Shown: positions 53,747-62,793, numbered from the stretch's first letter. The stretch: 64,000 bases of DNA from Bacteroidales bacterium (GCA_017477245.1 JAFUWY010000037.1:62001-126000); one strand, 5' to 3'. Translations and numbers: made by a program. Notes: generated by a model from the letters alone, not told the origin.

Positions 53747-55051
53747 ATGAAAAAGGTATATATCGAGACATACGGCTGCCAGATGAACGTCGCCGACACC
53801 GAAGTCGTCTTCTCCATCCTCGGGGCGGAAGGTTTCGGCCGCACGGAAGACATCGCCCAGGCCGACGTCATCATGGCCAACACCTGCTCCGTGCGCGACA
53901 ACGCCGAACAGCGCATCTGGGGGCGCATCGAGCAGTTCAACTTCCACAGGAAAAACCGTCCGGGGGTCGTCGTCGGCATCCTCGGCTGCATGGCCGAACG
54001 GCTGGGCGAAGCCCTGCTGGAGTCCGGCAAGGTAGACATCGTGGCCGGCCCGGACGCCTACCGGAGCCTCCCCCGCCTGATCGCGGCCGCCTCCCAGGGG
54101 CATCCCCAGGCCGACGTGCTGCTCTCCCGCGAGGAGACCTACGGCGACATCGCGCCGGTCCGCCTGGACAAGAACGGCGTCTCCGCCTTCATCTCCATCA
54201 TGCGCGGCTGCAACAACGTCTGCTCCTACTGCGTCGTCCCCTACACCCGCGGGGCCGAGCGCAGCCGGGACTGGAAGACCATCGTGCGCGAGGCCTGCCG
54301 GTGCGCCGCCGACGGCTACAAGGAGATCACCCTGCTGGGGCAGAACGTAGACTCCTACCGCTACGAAGACCTGGACTTCGCCGGCCTGCTCGCCCGCGTG
54401 GCCGAGGCCGTGCCCGCGCTCCGCATCCGCTTCTCCACCTCCAACCCGCAGGACATCTCCGACGCCGTGCTCGAGACCATGGCCTCGCACGCCAACATCT
54501 GTCGCCACATCCACCTCCCCGTCCAGTCCGGCTCCGACCGCATGCTCGAGAAGATGCGCCGGCGCTACACGCGCGCCTGGTACCTGGAGCGCGTGGCGAA
54601 GATCCGCAGCCTGATGCCCGACTGCGCCATCACCACCGACGTGATCGCCGGATTCTGCTCCGAGACGGAGGAGGACCATCGCGACACCCTTTCGCTCTTC
54701 GAGGAAGTGGGGTTCGACGCGGCCTTCATGTTCTATTATTCCGAGCGGCCCGGCACGCTGGCCGCCCGCAAGTACCCCGACGACGTGGACCTGCCCACCA
54801 AGACCCGCCGGCTCGAAGAGATCATCGCCGTGCAGAACCGCCTCTCGCTCGAGAGCAACCGCCGCGACCTCGGAAAGACCTTCCAGGTGCTGGTCGAGGG
54901 CCCGTCCAAGCGCAATCCGGACGAACTCTGCGGCCGCAACAGCCAGAACAAGATGTGCGTCTGGCCCGACACCGCCCACAAGGCCGGCGACCTCGTGGAC
55001 GTGACCGTCCTCTCCTGCACGCAGGCGACCCTCCGCTGCGAGCTGGCCTAG
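53747..55051 (+). CDS. miaB: tRNA-2-methylthio-N6-dimethylallyladenosine synthase
   Basis: Radical SAM enzyme adding a methylthio group to i6A37 of tRNA. 434 residues: MTTase N-domain with ETYGCQMNVADTE and further cluster Cys (NTCSV, LGCMA), radical SAM motif MRGCNNVCSYCVVPYTRG near residue 155 (CxxxCxxC), and a C-terminal TRAM domain (FQVLVEGPSKRN). The GCQMN and VVPYTRGAE patterns favour MiaB over RimO or MtaB. Its stop overlaps the radC stop by 4 bp (CTAG). Confidence 0.95.
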   Translation: MKKVYIETYGCQMNVADTEVVFSILGAEGFGRTEDIAQADVIMANTCSVRDNAEQRIWGRIEQFNFHRKNRPGVVVGILGCMAERLGEALLESGKVDIVAGPDAYRSLPRLIAAASQGHPQADVLLSREETYGDIAPVRLDKNGVSAFISIMRGCNNVCSYCVVPYTRGAERSRDWKTIVREACRCAADGYKEITLLGQNVDSYRYEDLDFAGLLARVAEAVPALRIRFSTSNPQDISDAVLETMASHANICRHIHLPVQSGSDRMLEKMRRRYTRAWYLERVAKIRSLMPDCAITTDVIAGFCSETEEDHRDTLSLFEEVGFDAAFMFYYSERPGTLAARKYPDDVDLPTKTRRLEEIIAVQNRLSLESNRRDLGKTFQVLVEGPSKRNPDELCGRNSQNKMCVWPDTAHKAGDLVDVTVLSCTQATLRCELA

Positions 55052-55734
55052 GCGCGGCAGCGCCGGTCTTCCGAGAAGGAGAAGAAGCAGTCGTCCGCCA
55101 CGACCACGTGGTCCAGCAGGGCCAGTCCCATGGCGCCCGCTCCCTTGCGCAACGCGTCCGTCTGGCGGATATCCGCCTGGCTCGGCGTAGGATTTCCGGT
55201 GGGATGGTTGTGCACCAGGATCAGCGAAGAAGCCCCCTTGTCCAGCGCCGCCCGGAGGATCTGGCGCACGTCGATCACGGTCATGCTGCTCCCGCCGGAG
55301 CTGGCCAGGATCTTGCCCACCAGATAGTTCTGTCCGTTCAGCAGGAGGATCCAGCACTCCTCGTGCTGCAGGCCCTTGAGCTGGGGAATCATGCATTCGT
55401 AGACCTGCCGCGCCGTGAGCAGCGGCTTCTTGAGCACGGACGATTCTTCCTGCAGGAAACGGCGGCCCAGCTCGAAGGCCGCGATGACGGCGGCGGCCTT
55501 GCCGGGGCCGATCCCATACAGGGACAGCAGTTTGTCCGGGGAGAGGTTGAAGAGCGTGCCGAGGCTTCCGTCCGCCAGGGAGAGCAGCTGGCGCGCCAGG
55601 TCGAGGGCGCTCGATTCTCCCTGCCCGACACGCAGGAGCACGGCGAGGAGTTCGCCGTTGCTGAGGCTGGCCGCACCGCGCACCAGCATCTTTTCGCGCG
55701 GACGCTCGTCCGCGCTGAGTTCGGTGATTTTCAT
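55048..55734 (-). CDS. radC: RadC-family JAB1/MPN protein
   Basis: 228 residues: N-terminal helix-hairpin-helix region (LYGIGPGKAAAVIAAFELG) and the JAMM metal site in ILVHNHPTGNPTPSQAD near residue 180. Despite the name, a repair role is not established for the family. Convergent with miaB; divergent from fur. A weak -7 box TATCCTTG lies at 55742-55749 (minus). Confidence 0.94.
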   Translation of the reverse strand: MKITELSADERPREKMLVRGAASLSNGELLAVLLRVGQGESSALDLARQLLSLADGSLGTLFNLSPDKLLSLYGIGPGKAAAVIAAFELGRRFLQEESSVLKKPLLTARQVYECMIPQLKGLQHEECWILLLNGQNYLVGKILASSGGSSMTVIDVRQILRAALDKGASSLILVHNHPTGNPTPSQADIRQTDALRKGAGAMGLALLDHVVVADDCFFSFSEDRRCRA

Positions 55735-55783
55735 AGCGGGGCAAGGATACGGATTAAAATCGTAAAAACGAAAATAAAAATCG

Positions 55784-55791
55784 TATCTTTG
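55784..55791 (+). promoter_or_regulatory. -7 box before fur, flanked by inverted ATCG/CGAT
   Basis: TATCTTTG lies only 4 bp before the ATG and is bracketed by ATCG and CGAT; upstream, TCGTAAAAACGA (about 55770-55780) is another small palindrome. These could be operators for autoregulation, which is common for Fur genes, but the match is short. Confidence 0.45.
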
Positions 55792-55795
55792 CGAT

Positions 55796-56227
55796 ATGTT
55801 GCATCAGTTTGATACAAATCCTGAAGCATTGATGCGCTCCCACGGCATCAAGCCCACCGCGAACCGCATCCTGATCCTCCGCACGATGCTGCAGGAGCAC
55901 CGTCCCCTCTCGCTGACCGAGATCGAAACCGCCCTGGAGTCGGTCGACAAATCCATCATCTCCCGGACCCTGGCCACCTTCCGCGAGCATCACCTGCTGC
56001 ACGCCCTGGAGGACGGCAGCGGCAGCCAGCGCTACGAAGTGTGCCGCTGCGCGGAGACGGAAGCCGACACCGACCGCCATGTCCACTTCCACTGCGAGAT
56101 CTGCGGCAAGACCTACTGCTTCGAGGAATCCCCCGTCCCGGAAGTGGCTTTCCCGCAGGGGTTCGAAGTCCTCAACGCCAACTACATGGCCCACGGCGTC
56201 TGCCCGGACTGCCGCCGCAAGGGCTAG
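55796..56227 (+). CDS. fur: Fur-family metal-responsive regulator
   Basis: 143 residues. Winged helix (ALMRSHGIKPTANRILILRT, SIISRTLATFREHHLL) and a complete structural zinc site: CEIC near residue 98 and CPDC near the C-terminus, plus RHVHFHCEICGK metal-sensing His. More typical than the Fur-like protein at 51 kb. It may sense iron or zinc; this cannot be told from sequence alone. The stop overlaps the sigma-factor stop by 4 bp (convergent). Confidence 0.9.
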   Translation: MLHQFDTNPEALMRSHGIKPTANRILILRTMLQEHRPLSLTEIETALESVDKSIISRTLATFREHHLLHALEDGSGSQRYEVCRCAETEADTDRHVHFHCEICGKTYCFEESPVPEVAFPQGFEVLNANYMAHGVCPDCRRKG

Positions 56228-56817
56228 TCCTCCGCCTTCATCGACTCGATGATCGCCTTGGCCCGGCGGATGCGGGTCCGGACCGTATTGAGTTCCATGC
56301 CCAGCTCTTCCGCGATCTCCTTGTACTGCAGCCCGTCGATCAGGCGCATCCGCGCGATGCTGCGGTAGAGCTCCGGCAGCCCTTCGACATATCCTTCCAG
56401 TTTCTCGGCATCTTCCTCCTCGACAATCTGTTCCAGCGGGGTCGCCGTCTCGTCGCCGATCGTCTCGAGGGTCGGGCCGTTCCCGGCGCCTTCCTTGTCG
56501 AGGTAGACCAGGTGGCTCTGGGCGCGGTTCTCGGCATCGATCGTGTCCAGGGCCGTGTTGTGCGCGATCGTGCGCAGCCAGGTCGAGAACTGGCTGCGCG
56601 TCGGGTCGAAGGTGCGGATCTGCCGGAACGCCTTCTCGAAACTGCGCGAACAGATGTCGTCGATGTAGAAGTCGTCGAGGTTCTTCATCGCGCCGTGGAG
56701 ATAGGTCCGCAGGCCGGCGATGTGGGTGTCCCACAGTTCGGTGAACGCGGTGCCGTCGCCGATGATCGCGCGGCGCACCAGCTCGTCAATGGGCTTCAAG
56801 CCAGGTTTTTCCTTCAT
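56224..56817 (-). CDS. RNA polymerase sigma-70-like (ECF-type) factor
   Basis: 197 residues with region 2 (FTELWDTHIAGLRTYLHGAM, FDPTRSQFSTWLRTIAHNTALD) and region 4 (LPELYRSIARMRLIDGLQYKEIAEELG, whose core is YKEIAEELGMELNTVRTRI) joined by an acidic linker. No anti-sigma gene follows. Its start lies 32 bp inside the end of polA, so it is probably co-transcribed with polA. Confidence 0.92.
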   Translation of the reverse strand: MKEKPGLKPIDELVRRAIIGDGTAFTELWDTHIAGLRTYLHGAMKNLDDFYIDDICSRSFEKAFRQIRTFDPTRSQFSTWLRTIAHNTALDTIDAENRAQSHLVYLDKEGAGNGPTLETIGDETATPLEQIVEEEDAEKLEGYVEGLPELYRSIARMRLIDGLQYKEIAEELGMELNTVRTRIRRAKAIIESMKAED

Positions 56818-59512
56818 GGCATTCTACGGTCAGGGGGATGGACAGCTGGATGACGTTCTCCATCTCAGACACCAGCAGGTCGCGCACGGGGGCGATCTCT
56901 TCCTGCGGCACCTCGAGCAGGAGCTCGTCGTGGATCTGGAGGACCATCCGGGCCCGGAAGCCGCCTTCGCGCAGCCGCCGGTCCACGGCGTTCATGGCCA
57001 GTTTGATGATGTCGGCCGCCGTGCCCTGGATGGGGGCGTTGACGGCGTTGCGCTCGGCCAGGGCGCGGACGGCGGCGTTGCCGGCGCCGATGTCGGCGAT
57101 GTAGCGCCGCCGGCCGAAGAGCGTCTCCACGTAGCCCCGCTCGCGCGCCTGGGCGATCGTCGCGTCGATGAACCCGCGGATGGAGGGGAAGGAGGCGAAA
57201 TAGTCGTCGATGATCTGCTTGGCTTCCGTGCGGGAGCAGCGCAGCCGCTCGGCCAGGCCGAAGGTGGAGATGCCGTACATGATGCCGAAGTTGGCCGTCT
57301 TGGCGATGCGGCGCTGGTCGGCCGTCACGTCCGCCAGGTCTTCGTGGAAGATCTTCGCCGCCGTGGCGGCATGCACGTCCAGGCCGTCACGGAAGGCACC
57401 GCGCAGGTGCTCGTCCCCGCACAGGTGTGCCATCAGCCGGAGCTCAATCTGCGAGTAGTCGGCGGACATCATCACCCAGCCGGGCTCCCCCGCCACGAAG
57501 GCCTTGCGGATCTCGCGGCCTTCTTCGGTGCGGATCGGGATGTTCTGCAGGTTGGGGTTGGACGAGGACAGGCGGCCGGTGGCCGTCAGCGCCTGGTTGA
57601 AGGTCGTGTGCACGCGGCCGTCCGCCGGCGATATGTAGCCTGCGAAGGGTTCGATATAGGTGGACAGCAGCTTGCGCAGACCGCGGTAGTCCAGGATGGC
57701 GTCGATGATGGGGCTGCGGTCGGCGAGGTGCTGCAGGGTCTGCTCGTCCGTGGGCCAGTTGCCGGACTTGGGCCGGCGCGCCTTGGGGTCGAGCTTGAGC
57801 TTTTCGAACAGGACCACGCCCACCTGCTTGGGGGACAGGATGTTGAGCTCCGGCTCGCCGGCCAGCTGCCGGACTTCCGCCTCGCGTTCGACCATCTTGC
57901 GGCGCAGGCCGTCGGCGAATTCGCGCAGCGAGCCGAGGTCTACCTTGACCCCGGTCTGCTCCATGCGCGCAAGCACATGGATGAGCGGCTCCTCGATCTC
58001 ATCGTAGAGCCGGCGCATCCCTTCCGTCGCCTCCATCTCCTGCCACAGCCGGGCGGCCAGCGGCAGCATCGCCGCCGTCTCGAGGCGCCGGTCGGGGCCT
58101 GCCGTCTCCGGGGTATCGTCGAACAGGGAGGCTTCCTGCGCGGCGGTTTCCGTGTCCAGTTCCACGCCCAGGTAGCTGCGGGCGAGGATATCCAGCTTGT
58201 GGCTCCGTTCCGGGTTCAGCAGGTAGTGCATCAGTTCGATGTCCTCGAGCCGGCCTCCGACGGCGATGCCGCGGGCGGCGAGGCGGCCCATCTGCGCCTT
58301 GAGGTCCGTGCCGGTCTTGACGACCTGCGGATCCTCCAGCAGCGCGCGGAACGCTTCCGGCGCCCCTTCGGCCACGCCTTCCTCCGTCGCTACGTAGAGG
58401 CGGTCTCCCTGCAGGTTCATGGCGATGCGGCGGCCATTGACAGCTTCCGCTGGCAGCTCCTTTATGCAGATCTCCGTCGCCGGAGCTGTGTCCGGAGGGG
58501 TGCTGCCTCCGGAAACCGTAGCCACCCTCGGCTCCGTAAGAGGGAGGGGCCCGCCGCCGACGGCGGTGGGAGGGGTCACGCGAAGCGGGACGTTTCCGGA
58601 GGCAACAGCCCCTCCGGCAGCGGAGGCGACAACCGAAGAAGAGACAGCGACTTTCCGGATGAGCCGTTTGAGCGACGGCATCTCGTAGCGGTCCATCAGG
58701 GCCTCGAGTTCCGGCGTGAAGACCGTGTCGTACACGAGGTCCTGCGCCGTTACGTCCAGGGGGATGTCCGTCTTGATCGTGACCAGCTGCTTGGACAGCC
58801 CGATATGGTCCTGCGCCGAGCGGAACTGCTCCTGCTGCCGCGCCGTAAGTTCATCCAGATGCGCATAGATCCCCTCCATGGAACCATACTTGCCCAGCAG
58901 CTTCGCAGCGCCCACGGGGCCCACGCCCTGCACGCCGGGGACATTGTCCGAGGCGTCGCCGCAGATGGCCAGGATGTCCACCACCTGGGCCGGCGAGGCG
59001 ATCTTCCACTTCTCACAGACCTCCGCGGCTCCCAGCAGCTCGTTCTCTCCCCCGCCCTTGCCCGGACGCAGCTGGAAGACGCCGGGGCCGACCAGCTGGC
59101 CGTAATCCTTGTCCGGGGTGACCATGTAGACCTCGAACCCCTCGCCGGAGAAGCGCCGGGCCGCGGAGCCGATCACGTCGTCGGCCTCGAAGCCGGGAAT
59201 CATCAGCACCGGGATATCCAGCGCCTGGACGATCTGCGTCAGGGGCTCCAGCGCCTCGACCACCAGCGCGGGCGTCTCGCCGCGGTTGGCCTTGTAGGCC
59301 GGATACATCTCGTTGCGGAAGGTGCCGCCCGGCGGGTCGAAACTGACCGCGATATGGGTCGGGTGCTCCCGGTCGATGAGTTCGAGCAGGTATTTCGTGA
59401 ATCCGAACAGGATGGAGGTATCCACCCCCTGCGAGTTGACCATGGGCCTTCCGAGGAAGGCGTAGTACATCTTGAAGACGAGCGCATGGCCGTCGATCAG
59501 AAAAAGTTTCAT
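56786..59512 (-). CDS. polA: DNA polymerase I
   Basis: 908 residues. The 5'-3' exonuclease domain (1 to about 285) has LFLIDGHALVFKMYYAF and GDASDNVPGVQGVGP. The polymerase domain (about 500-908) has motif A DYSQIELR, motif B RRIAKTANFGIMYG and motif C QIHDELLLEV. Between them, residues about 299-341 (Ala/Gly/Pro-rich) come from a 126-bp palindromic insertion. The 3'-5' exonuclease region is short, and its first motif (DxE) is not visible (RRIAMNLQGDRLYVAT instead), so proofreading is doubtful. The downstream sigma gene overlaps its end. Confidence 0.96.
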   Translation of the reverse strand: MKLFLIDGHALVFKMYYAFLGRPMVNSQGVDTSILFGFTKYLLELIDREHPTHIAVSFDPPGGTFRNEMYPAYKANRGETPALVVEALEPLTQIVQALDIPVLMIPGFEADDVIGSAARRFSGEGFEVYMVTPDKDYGQLVGPGVFQLRPGKGGGENELLGAAEVCEKWKIASPAQVVDILAICGDASDNVPGVQGVGPVGAAKLLGKYGSMEGIYAHLDELTARQQEQFRSAQDHIGLSKQLVTIKTDIPLDVTAQDLVYDTVFTPELEALMDRYEMPSLKRLIRKVAVSSSVVASAAGGAVASGNVPLRVTPPTAVGGGPLPLTEPRVATVSGGSTPPDTAPATEICIKELPAEAVNGRRIAMNLQGDRLYVATEEGVAEGAPEAFRALLEDPQVVKTGTDLKAQMGRLAARGIAVGGRLEDIELMHYLLNPERSHKLDILARSYLGVELDTETAAQEASLFDDTPETAGPDRRLETAAMLPLAARLWQEMEATEGMRRLYDEIEEPLIHVLARMEQTGVKVDLGSLREFADGLRRKMVEREAEVRQLAGEPELNILSPKQVGVVLFEKLKLDPKARRPKSGNWPTDEQTLQHLADRSPIIDAILDYRGLRKLLSTYIEPFAGYISPADGRVHTTFNQALTATGRLSSSNPNLQNIPIRTEEGREIRKAFVAGEPGWVMMSADYSQIELRLMAHLCGDEHLRGAFRDGLDVHAATAAKIFHEDLADVTADQRRIAKTANFGIMYGISTFGLAERLRCSRTEAKQIIDDYFASFPSIRGFIDATIAQARERGYVETLFGRRRYIADIGAGNAAVRALAERNAVNAPIQGTAADIIKLAMNAVDRRLREGGFRARMVLQIHDELLLEVPQEEIAPVRDLLVSEMENVIQLSIPLTVECHEGKTWLEAH
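58492..58617. repeat. 126-bp palindromic element inside polA
   Basis: Nested inverted repeats: outer arms CCGGAGGGG (58492-58500) / CCCCTCCGG (58609-58617) and inner arms GCCTCCGGAAAC (58505-58516) / GTTTCCGGAGGC (58592-58603), all perfect, with a CCGCCG-A-CGGCGG palindrome near 58554-58566 at the centre. Length 126 bp = 42 codons, so the reading frame is kept. It sits exactly at the interdomain linker. Confidence 0.8.
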
Positions 59513-59561
59513 ACCGTAAAGATGAAACTTTTTCCGGAAGTTTCAAAGCGGAATGCGGAAA

Positions 59562-61031
59562 TTACGCGAGGGCCTTGCGGACGGCGGCCGCCCAGGCCGC
59601 CTTGGCTTCGCCGATCCGGCGCTCGGAGGCGTGGCGCGAGAATCGCTTCTCCGCCTTCCAGAGGTCCCGCAGGTCCTCCACCGACAGCCAGACACCGACC
59701 CCCAGGCCCGCCATGTAGGCAGCGCCCAGCGCCGTCAGTTCCGTGACCCGGGGACGGATCACTTCCGTACCGAGCACATCGGCCTGGAACTGCATCAGGA
59801 GGTTGTTGCGGGCGGCGCCGCCGTCCACCTTGAGCTCCGACAGGAGGATGCCGGCGTCCTGCTCCATCGCCGCGACGATGTCCATCGTCTGGAAGGCGAT
59901 CCCCTCCAGGGCCGCGCGGGCGATGTGGCCGGCCGTCACGCCGCGCGTGATGCCGACGATGGTGCCGCGCACGTCCTGGTTCCAGTACGGCGCCCCCATG
60001 CCCGTCAGGGCCGGCACGAAGTACACGCCGCCGTTGTCCGGCACGCTCGCGGCCAGCTTCTCCACGTCATGCGAACTCTCGATCAGGCCCAGGCCGTCCC
60101 GGAGCCACTGCACGACCGCCCCGGCCACGAAGATACTGCCCTCGAGGGCATAGTCCACGCGGTCGCCGATCTTCCAGGCCACGGTGGTGATCAGCCGGTT
60201 CTCGGAGAAGATGGGTTTGTGGCCGCAGTTCATCAGCAGGAAGCAACCGGTGCCGTAGGTGTTCTTGACCGCGCCCTCCTCGATGCACATCTGGCCGAAC
60301 AGGGCGGCCTGCTGGTCGCCGATCACGCCCGTGACCGGGATGCGGTGGCCGCGGATGACCGTCTCGCCGTACTGTTCGCTGCAGCTGCGGATCTCCGGCA
60401 GCATCGCGGCGGGGATGCCGAAGAGTTCGAGCAGGTCGGGATCCCAGTACAGCGTATTGATATTGAACAGCATGGTCCGCGAGGCGTTGGTCACGTCCGT
60501 GGCGTGGACACGGCCGCCGGTCAGGTTCCAGACCAGCCAGGAGTCCACCGTGCCGAAGCGGAGGCGGCCCGCCTCGGCCTTCCTGCGGGCCCCGGGGACG
60601 TTCTCCAGGATCCAGTGGATCTTGGTCGCGCTGAAATAGGCGTCGATGATCAGCCCCGTCTTCTCCCGGATCTTCTCCTCCAGGCCGCGCTCCTTGAGGC
60701 TGTCGCAATACGCGGACGTGCGGCGGTCCTGCCACACGATGGCGTTGCAGATGGGCCGGCCGGTCGCGGCGTCCCACACGATGGTGGTCTCGCGCTGGTT
60801 GGCGATGCCGAGCGCCACGATGGGCCCGTCCTTCACGTCCGCGACGGCCTTCTCCATCACGTGGCGCATCGAGGACCAGATCTCCATGGGATTCTGCTCC
60901 ACCCACCCCTGCCGGGGGAAAAGCTGGGTGAACTCCTCTTGGTGCATGACGACCTGCTTCCCGTCCTGGTCGAAGATGATGGCCTTGGAACTGCTGGTAC
61001 CCTGGTCGAGGGATAAGATGTAGCGTTTCAT
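59562..61031 (-). CDS. glpK: Glycerol kinase
   Basis: FGGY-family kinase making glycerol 3-phosphate. 489 residues from ATG 61031: [18 protein letters not shown] (phosphate-binding loop), [30 protein letters not shown] and the C-terminal [20 protein letters not shown]. The NQRETT and DQQAALFGQ patterns favour glycerol over other FGGY substrates. Divergent from a monoacylglycerol-lipase-like gene, a likely source of its substrate. No glpF is visible. Confidence 0.96.
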   Translation of the reverse strand: MKRYILSLDQGTSSSKAIIFDQDGKQVVMHQEEFTQLFPRQGWVEQNPMEIWSSMRHVMEKAVADVKDGPIVALGIANQRETTIVWDAATGRPICNAIVWQDRRTSAYCDSLKERGLEEKIREKTGLIIDAYFSATKIHWILENVPGARRKAEAGRLRFGTVDSWLVWNLTGGRVHATDVTNASRTMLFNINTLYWDPDLLELFGIPAAMLPEIRSCSEQYGETVIRGHRIPVTGVIGDQQAALFGQMCIEEGAVKNTYGTGCFLLMNCGHKPIFSENRLITTVAWKIGDRVDYALEGSIFVAGAVVQWLRDGLGLIESSHDVEKLAASVPDNGGVYFVPALTGMGAPYWNQDVRGTIVGITRGVTAGHIARAALEGIAFQTMDIVAAMEQDAGILLSELKVDGGAARNNLLMQFQADVLGTEVIRPRVTELTALGAAYMAGLGVGVWLSVEDLRDLWKAEKRFSRHASERRIGEAKAAWAAAVRKALA

Positions 61032-61037
61032 GTCATG

Positions 61038-61045
61038 CAAAGATA
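61038..61045 (-). promoter_or_regulatory. -7 box before glpK
   Basis: TATCTTTG on the minus strand, 6 bp before the ATG; divergent from the box at 61058-61065. Confidence 0.5.
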
Positions 61046-61057
61046 CACATATTTTAT

Positions 61058-61065
61058 TATATTTG
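61058..61065 (+). promoter_or_regulatory. -7 box before the lipase-like gene
   Basis: TATATTTG, 5 bp before the ATG. The two divergent boxes are only 12 bp apart, so the promoters overlap and may compete. Confidence 0.5.
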
Positions 61066-61070
61066 CCCTT

Positions 61071-61979
61071 ATGATACGTTCCCTGAACCTGCCCGCTTCG
61101 GCGGACGACCTTTCACTTTCCGTACTCTTCTCCGTGCCGGAAGGGACGCCCAGGGGCGTTGTCCAGCTCGTGCACGGCATGTGCGAGCATAAGGAGCGCT
61201 ACATTCCCTTCATCGAGTGGCTCACGGAGCGCGGCTACGCCTGCGTCATCCACGACCACCGCGGCCACGGCGCCTCCGTCAAGGACAGCCGTGACCTGGG
61301 CTACTTCTACGACGGCGGCTGGCGCGCGCTGGTGGAGGACATCCGCGTGGTCTGCGACTGGGCCCAGCAGCAGTTCCCCGGGCTGGACTATACCTTGTTC
61401 GGCCACAGCATGGGGTCGCTTGCCGTCCGGTCCTTCGCCAAGCGGTACGACAGCCGGCTGGACCGCCTCTTCGTGTGCGGCTGCCCGGCGGACAATCCGA
61501 TCAAGGGCGTCGGCAAGGGGCTGGCGAAGCTCTACGGCAGCCTCCGGGGATGGCATTTCCGCCCCAAGCTCCTGCAGCGCCTCTCCTTCGGCAGTTTCAA
61601 CAAGCCCTTCGAAGAGGAAGGCTGGCCCGCCGCCTGGGTCTGCTCGGATCCCGACACCCTGGAGGCCTACCACAAGGACCCGCTGTGCACCTACCGCTTC
61701 ACGGCCAACGGCTTCTACGGCCTGCTGGGGATGATGGAAGACTGCTACTCCCCGGAAGGCTGGCGGGTGGACCGTCCGCAGATGCCCGTGCATTTCATCT
61801 CGGGCGCCGAGGACCCCTGCCGTGTCTCCGACGAGGCGCTCCGGCAGGCAGCGGACCTGATGCGCCGCGTGGGGTATGAATCCGTGGACGTCAAGTTGTA
61901 TCCCGGCATGCGCCACGAAATCCTCAACGAGACCGACCGACTGACGGTCTGGAACGACATCCTCACATGGCTGGCATGA
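61071..61979 (+). CDS. Alpha/beta hydrolase, monoacylglycerol lipase / lysophospholipase-like
   Basis: 302 residues, no signal peptide. Oxyanion region [13 protein letters not shown], conserved HDHRGHG, nucleophile elbow LFGHSMGS (Ser), acid Asp in ISGAEDPCR and catalytic His in PGMRHEIL: the full triad of the serine aminopeptidase S33/hydrolase-4 family. Likely releases glycerol or fatty acids from acylglycerols; pairing with divergent glpK supports this. The frame extends to 61035 but ATG 61071 follows the -7 box. Confidence 0.88.
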   Translation: MIRSLNLPASADDLSLSVLFSVPEGTPRGVVQLVHGMCEHKERYIPFIEWLTERGYACVIHDHRGHGASVKDSRDLGYFYDGGWRALVEDIRVVCDWAQQQFPGLDYTLFGHSMGSLAVRSFAKRYDSRLDRLFVCGCPADNPIKGVGKGLAKLYGSLRGWHFRPKLLQRLSFGSFNKPFEEEGWPAAWVCSDPDTLEAYHKDPLCTYRFTANGFYGLLGMMEDCYSPEGWRVDRPQMPVHFISGAEDPCRVSDEALRQAADLMRRVGYESVDVKLYPGMRHEILNETDRLTVWNDILTWLA

Positions 61980-62413
61980 CGGATACGGACGAGCGCTACA
62001 TGCGCGAGGCCTTGCGGGAGGCCCGCGCCGCAGGCGCCGGGGACGAAGTGCCCATCGGCGCCGTGGTCGTGTGCCGCGGCCGCGTCATCGCGCGCGGGCA
62101 CAACATGACCGAGCGTCTGCACGACCCCACGGCCCACGCCGAGATGATCGCCTTGACCGCCGCCACGGAAGCCCTGGGAGGCAAATACCTGGACGACTGC
62201 ACGTTATACGTAACCGTAGAGCCCTGCCCGATGTGCGCCGCGGCGCTCTGCTGGGCGCAGCTCGGGCGCCTGGTCTGGGGCGCGCCGGACGTCCGGCGCG
62301 GCTACTCCCTCTTCTCCCCCTCCCTCCTCCATCCCCGCACCGAAGTCTCTTCCGGCCTGCTCGGCGACGAATGCGCCGCCCTGGTCAAAGAATATTTCAA
62401 AAGCAAAAGATAA
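61976..62413 (+). CDS. tadA: tRNA-specific adenosine deaminase
   Basis: Converts A34 to inosine in tRNA-Arg. 145 residues: VPIGAVVV, the zinc/proton-relay motif HAEMIAL and PCPMCAAAL, followed by GAPDVRRGYSLF. ATG 61976 in an ATGA overlap with the lipase-like gene is preferred; 61967 is also in frame. Followed by a tRNA gene. Confidence 0.93.
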   Translation: MTDTDERYMREALREARAAGAGDEVPIGAVVVCRGRVIARGHNMTERLHDPTAHAEMIALTAATEALGGKYLDDCTLYVTVEPCPMCAAALCWAQLGRLVWGAPDVRRGYSLFSPSLLHPRTEVSSGLLGDECAALVKEYFKSKR

Positions 62414-62419
62414 ATTTAC

Positions 62420-62427
62420 TATCTTTG
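62420..62427 (+). promoter_or_regulatory. -7 box before tRNA-Gln
   Basis: TATCTTTG, 10 bp before the tRNA's first base, which fits a transcript starting close to the mature 5' end. Confidence 0.55.
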
Positions 62428-62437
62428 CACCCGGAAT

Positions 62438-62508
62438 TGAGGTATGGTGTAATGGTAGCACTACAGATTTTGGTTCTGTCTGTTCTGGTTCGAATCCGGA
62501 TACCTCAA
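62438..62508 (+). tRNA. tRNA-Gln (anticodon TTG)
   Basis: 71 nt fold as a cloverleaf: acceptor TGAGGTA (62438-62444) with TACCTCA (62501-62507), discriminator A; anticodon stem ACAGA/TCTGT around TTTTGGT, giving anticodon TTG (62470-62472); T-arm TCTGG-TTCGAAT-CCGGA. CCA is not encoded. Confidence 0.97.
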
Positions 62509-62511
62509 CGG

Positions 62512-62546
62512 AAGGAACCGGCTCTTCGAAGCCGGTTCCTTTTTTT
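62512..62546 (+). terminator. Intrinsic terminator after tRNA-Gln
   Basis: 12-bp stem AAGGAACCGGCT / AGCCGGTTCCTT (62512-62523, 62530-62541) with a 6-nt loop and a T-run to 62546. Confidence 0.9.
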
Positions 62547-62677
62547 CTTCCTCCCCTCCGTCCCCGGAGCACTTCTCCCCTAGCCGAGCACGCCTCTTCG
62601 CCACCAAGTGCACCGCGACCCTTCTCCGCCGTATCGCCGTTCAGCCCATGCGCGGGCGCATCGCAAAGATTCCCTCT

Positions 62678-62747
62678 CGGTGGACCAGGTCCACCGACCC
62701 TGCCTCAGAACCCCTTCAGAGCCATTATGGGTGTACCTGGTACACCC
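62678..62747. repeat. Two 19-bp odd palindromes 51 bp apart
   Basis: CGGTGGACCaGGTCCACCG (62678-62696) and GGGTGTACCtGGTACACCC (62729-62747), each 9+1+9, with different sequences but perfect symmetry. Confidence 0.65.
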
Positions 62748-62793
62748 CCTGAAATCCCACCTTGTCCACCTGACAATAAAAACTATCGCCGCC

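Noticed and set aside
56720-59746. 1008-codon plus-strand frame opposite polA
   Set aside because: Antisense to polA, no motifs; runs into the glpK complement.
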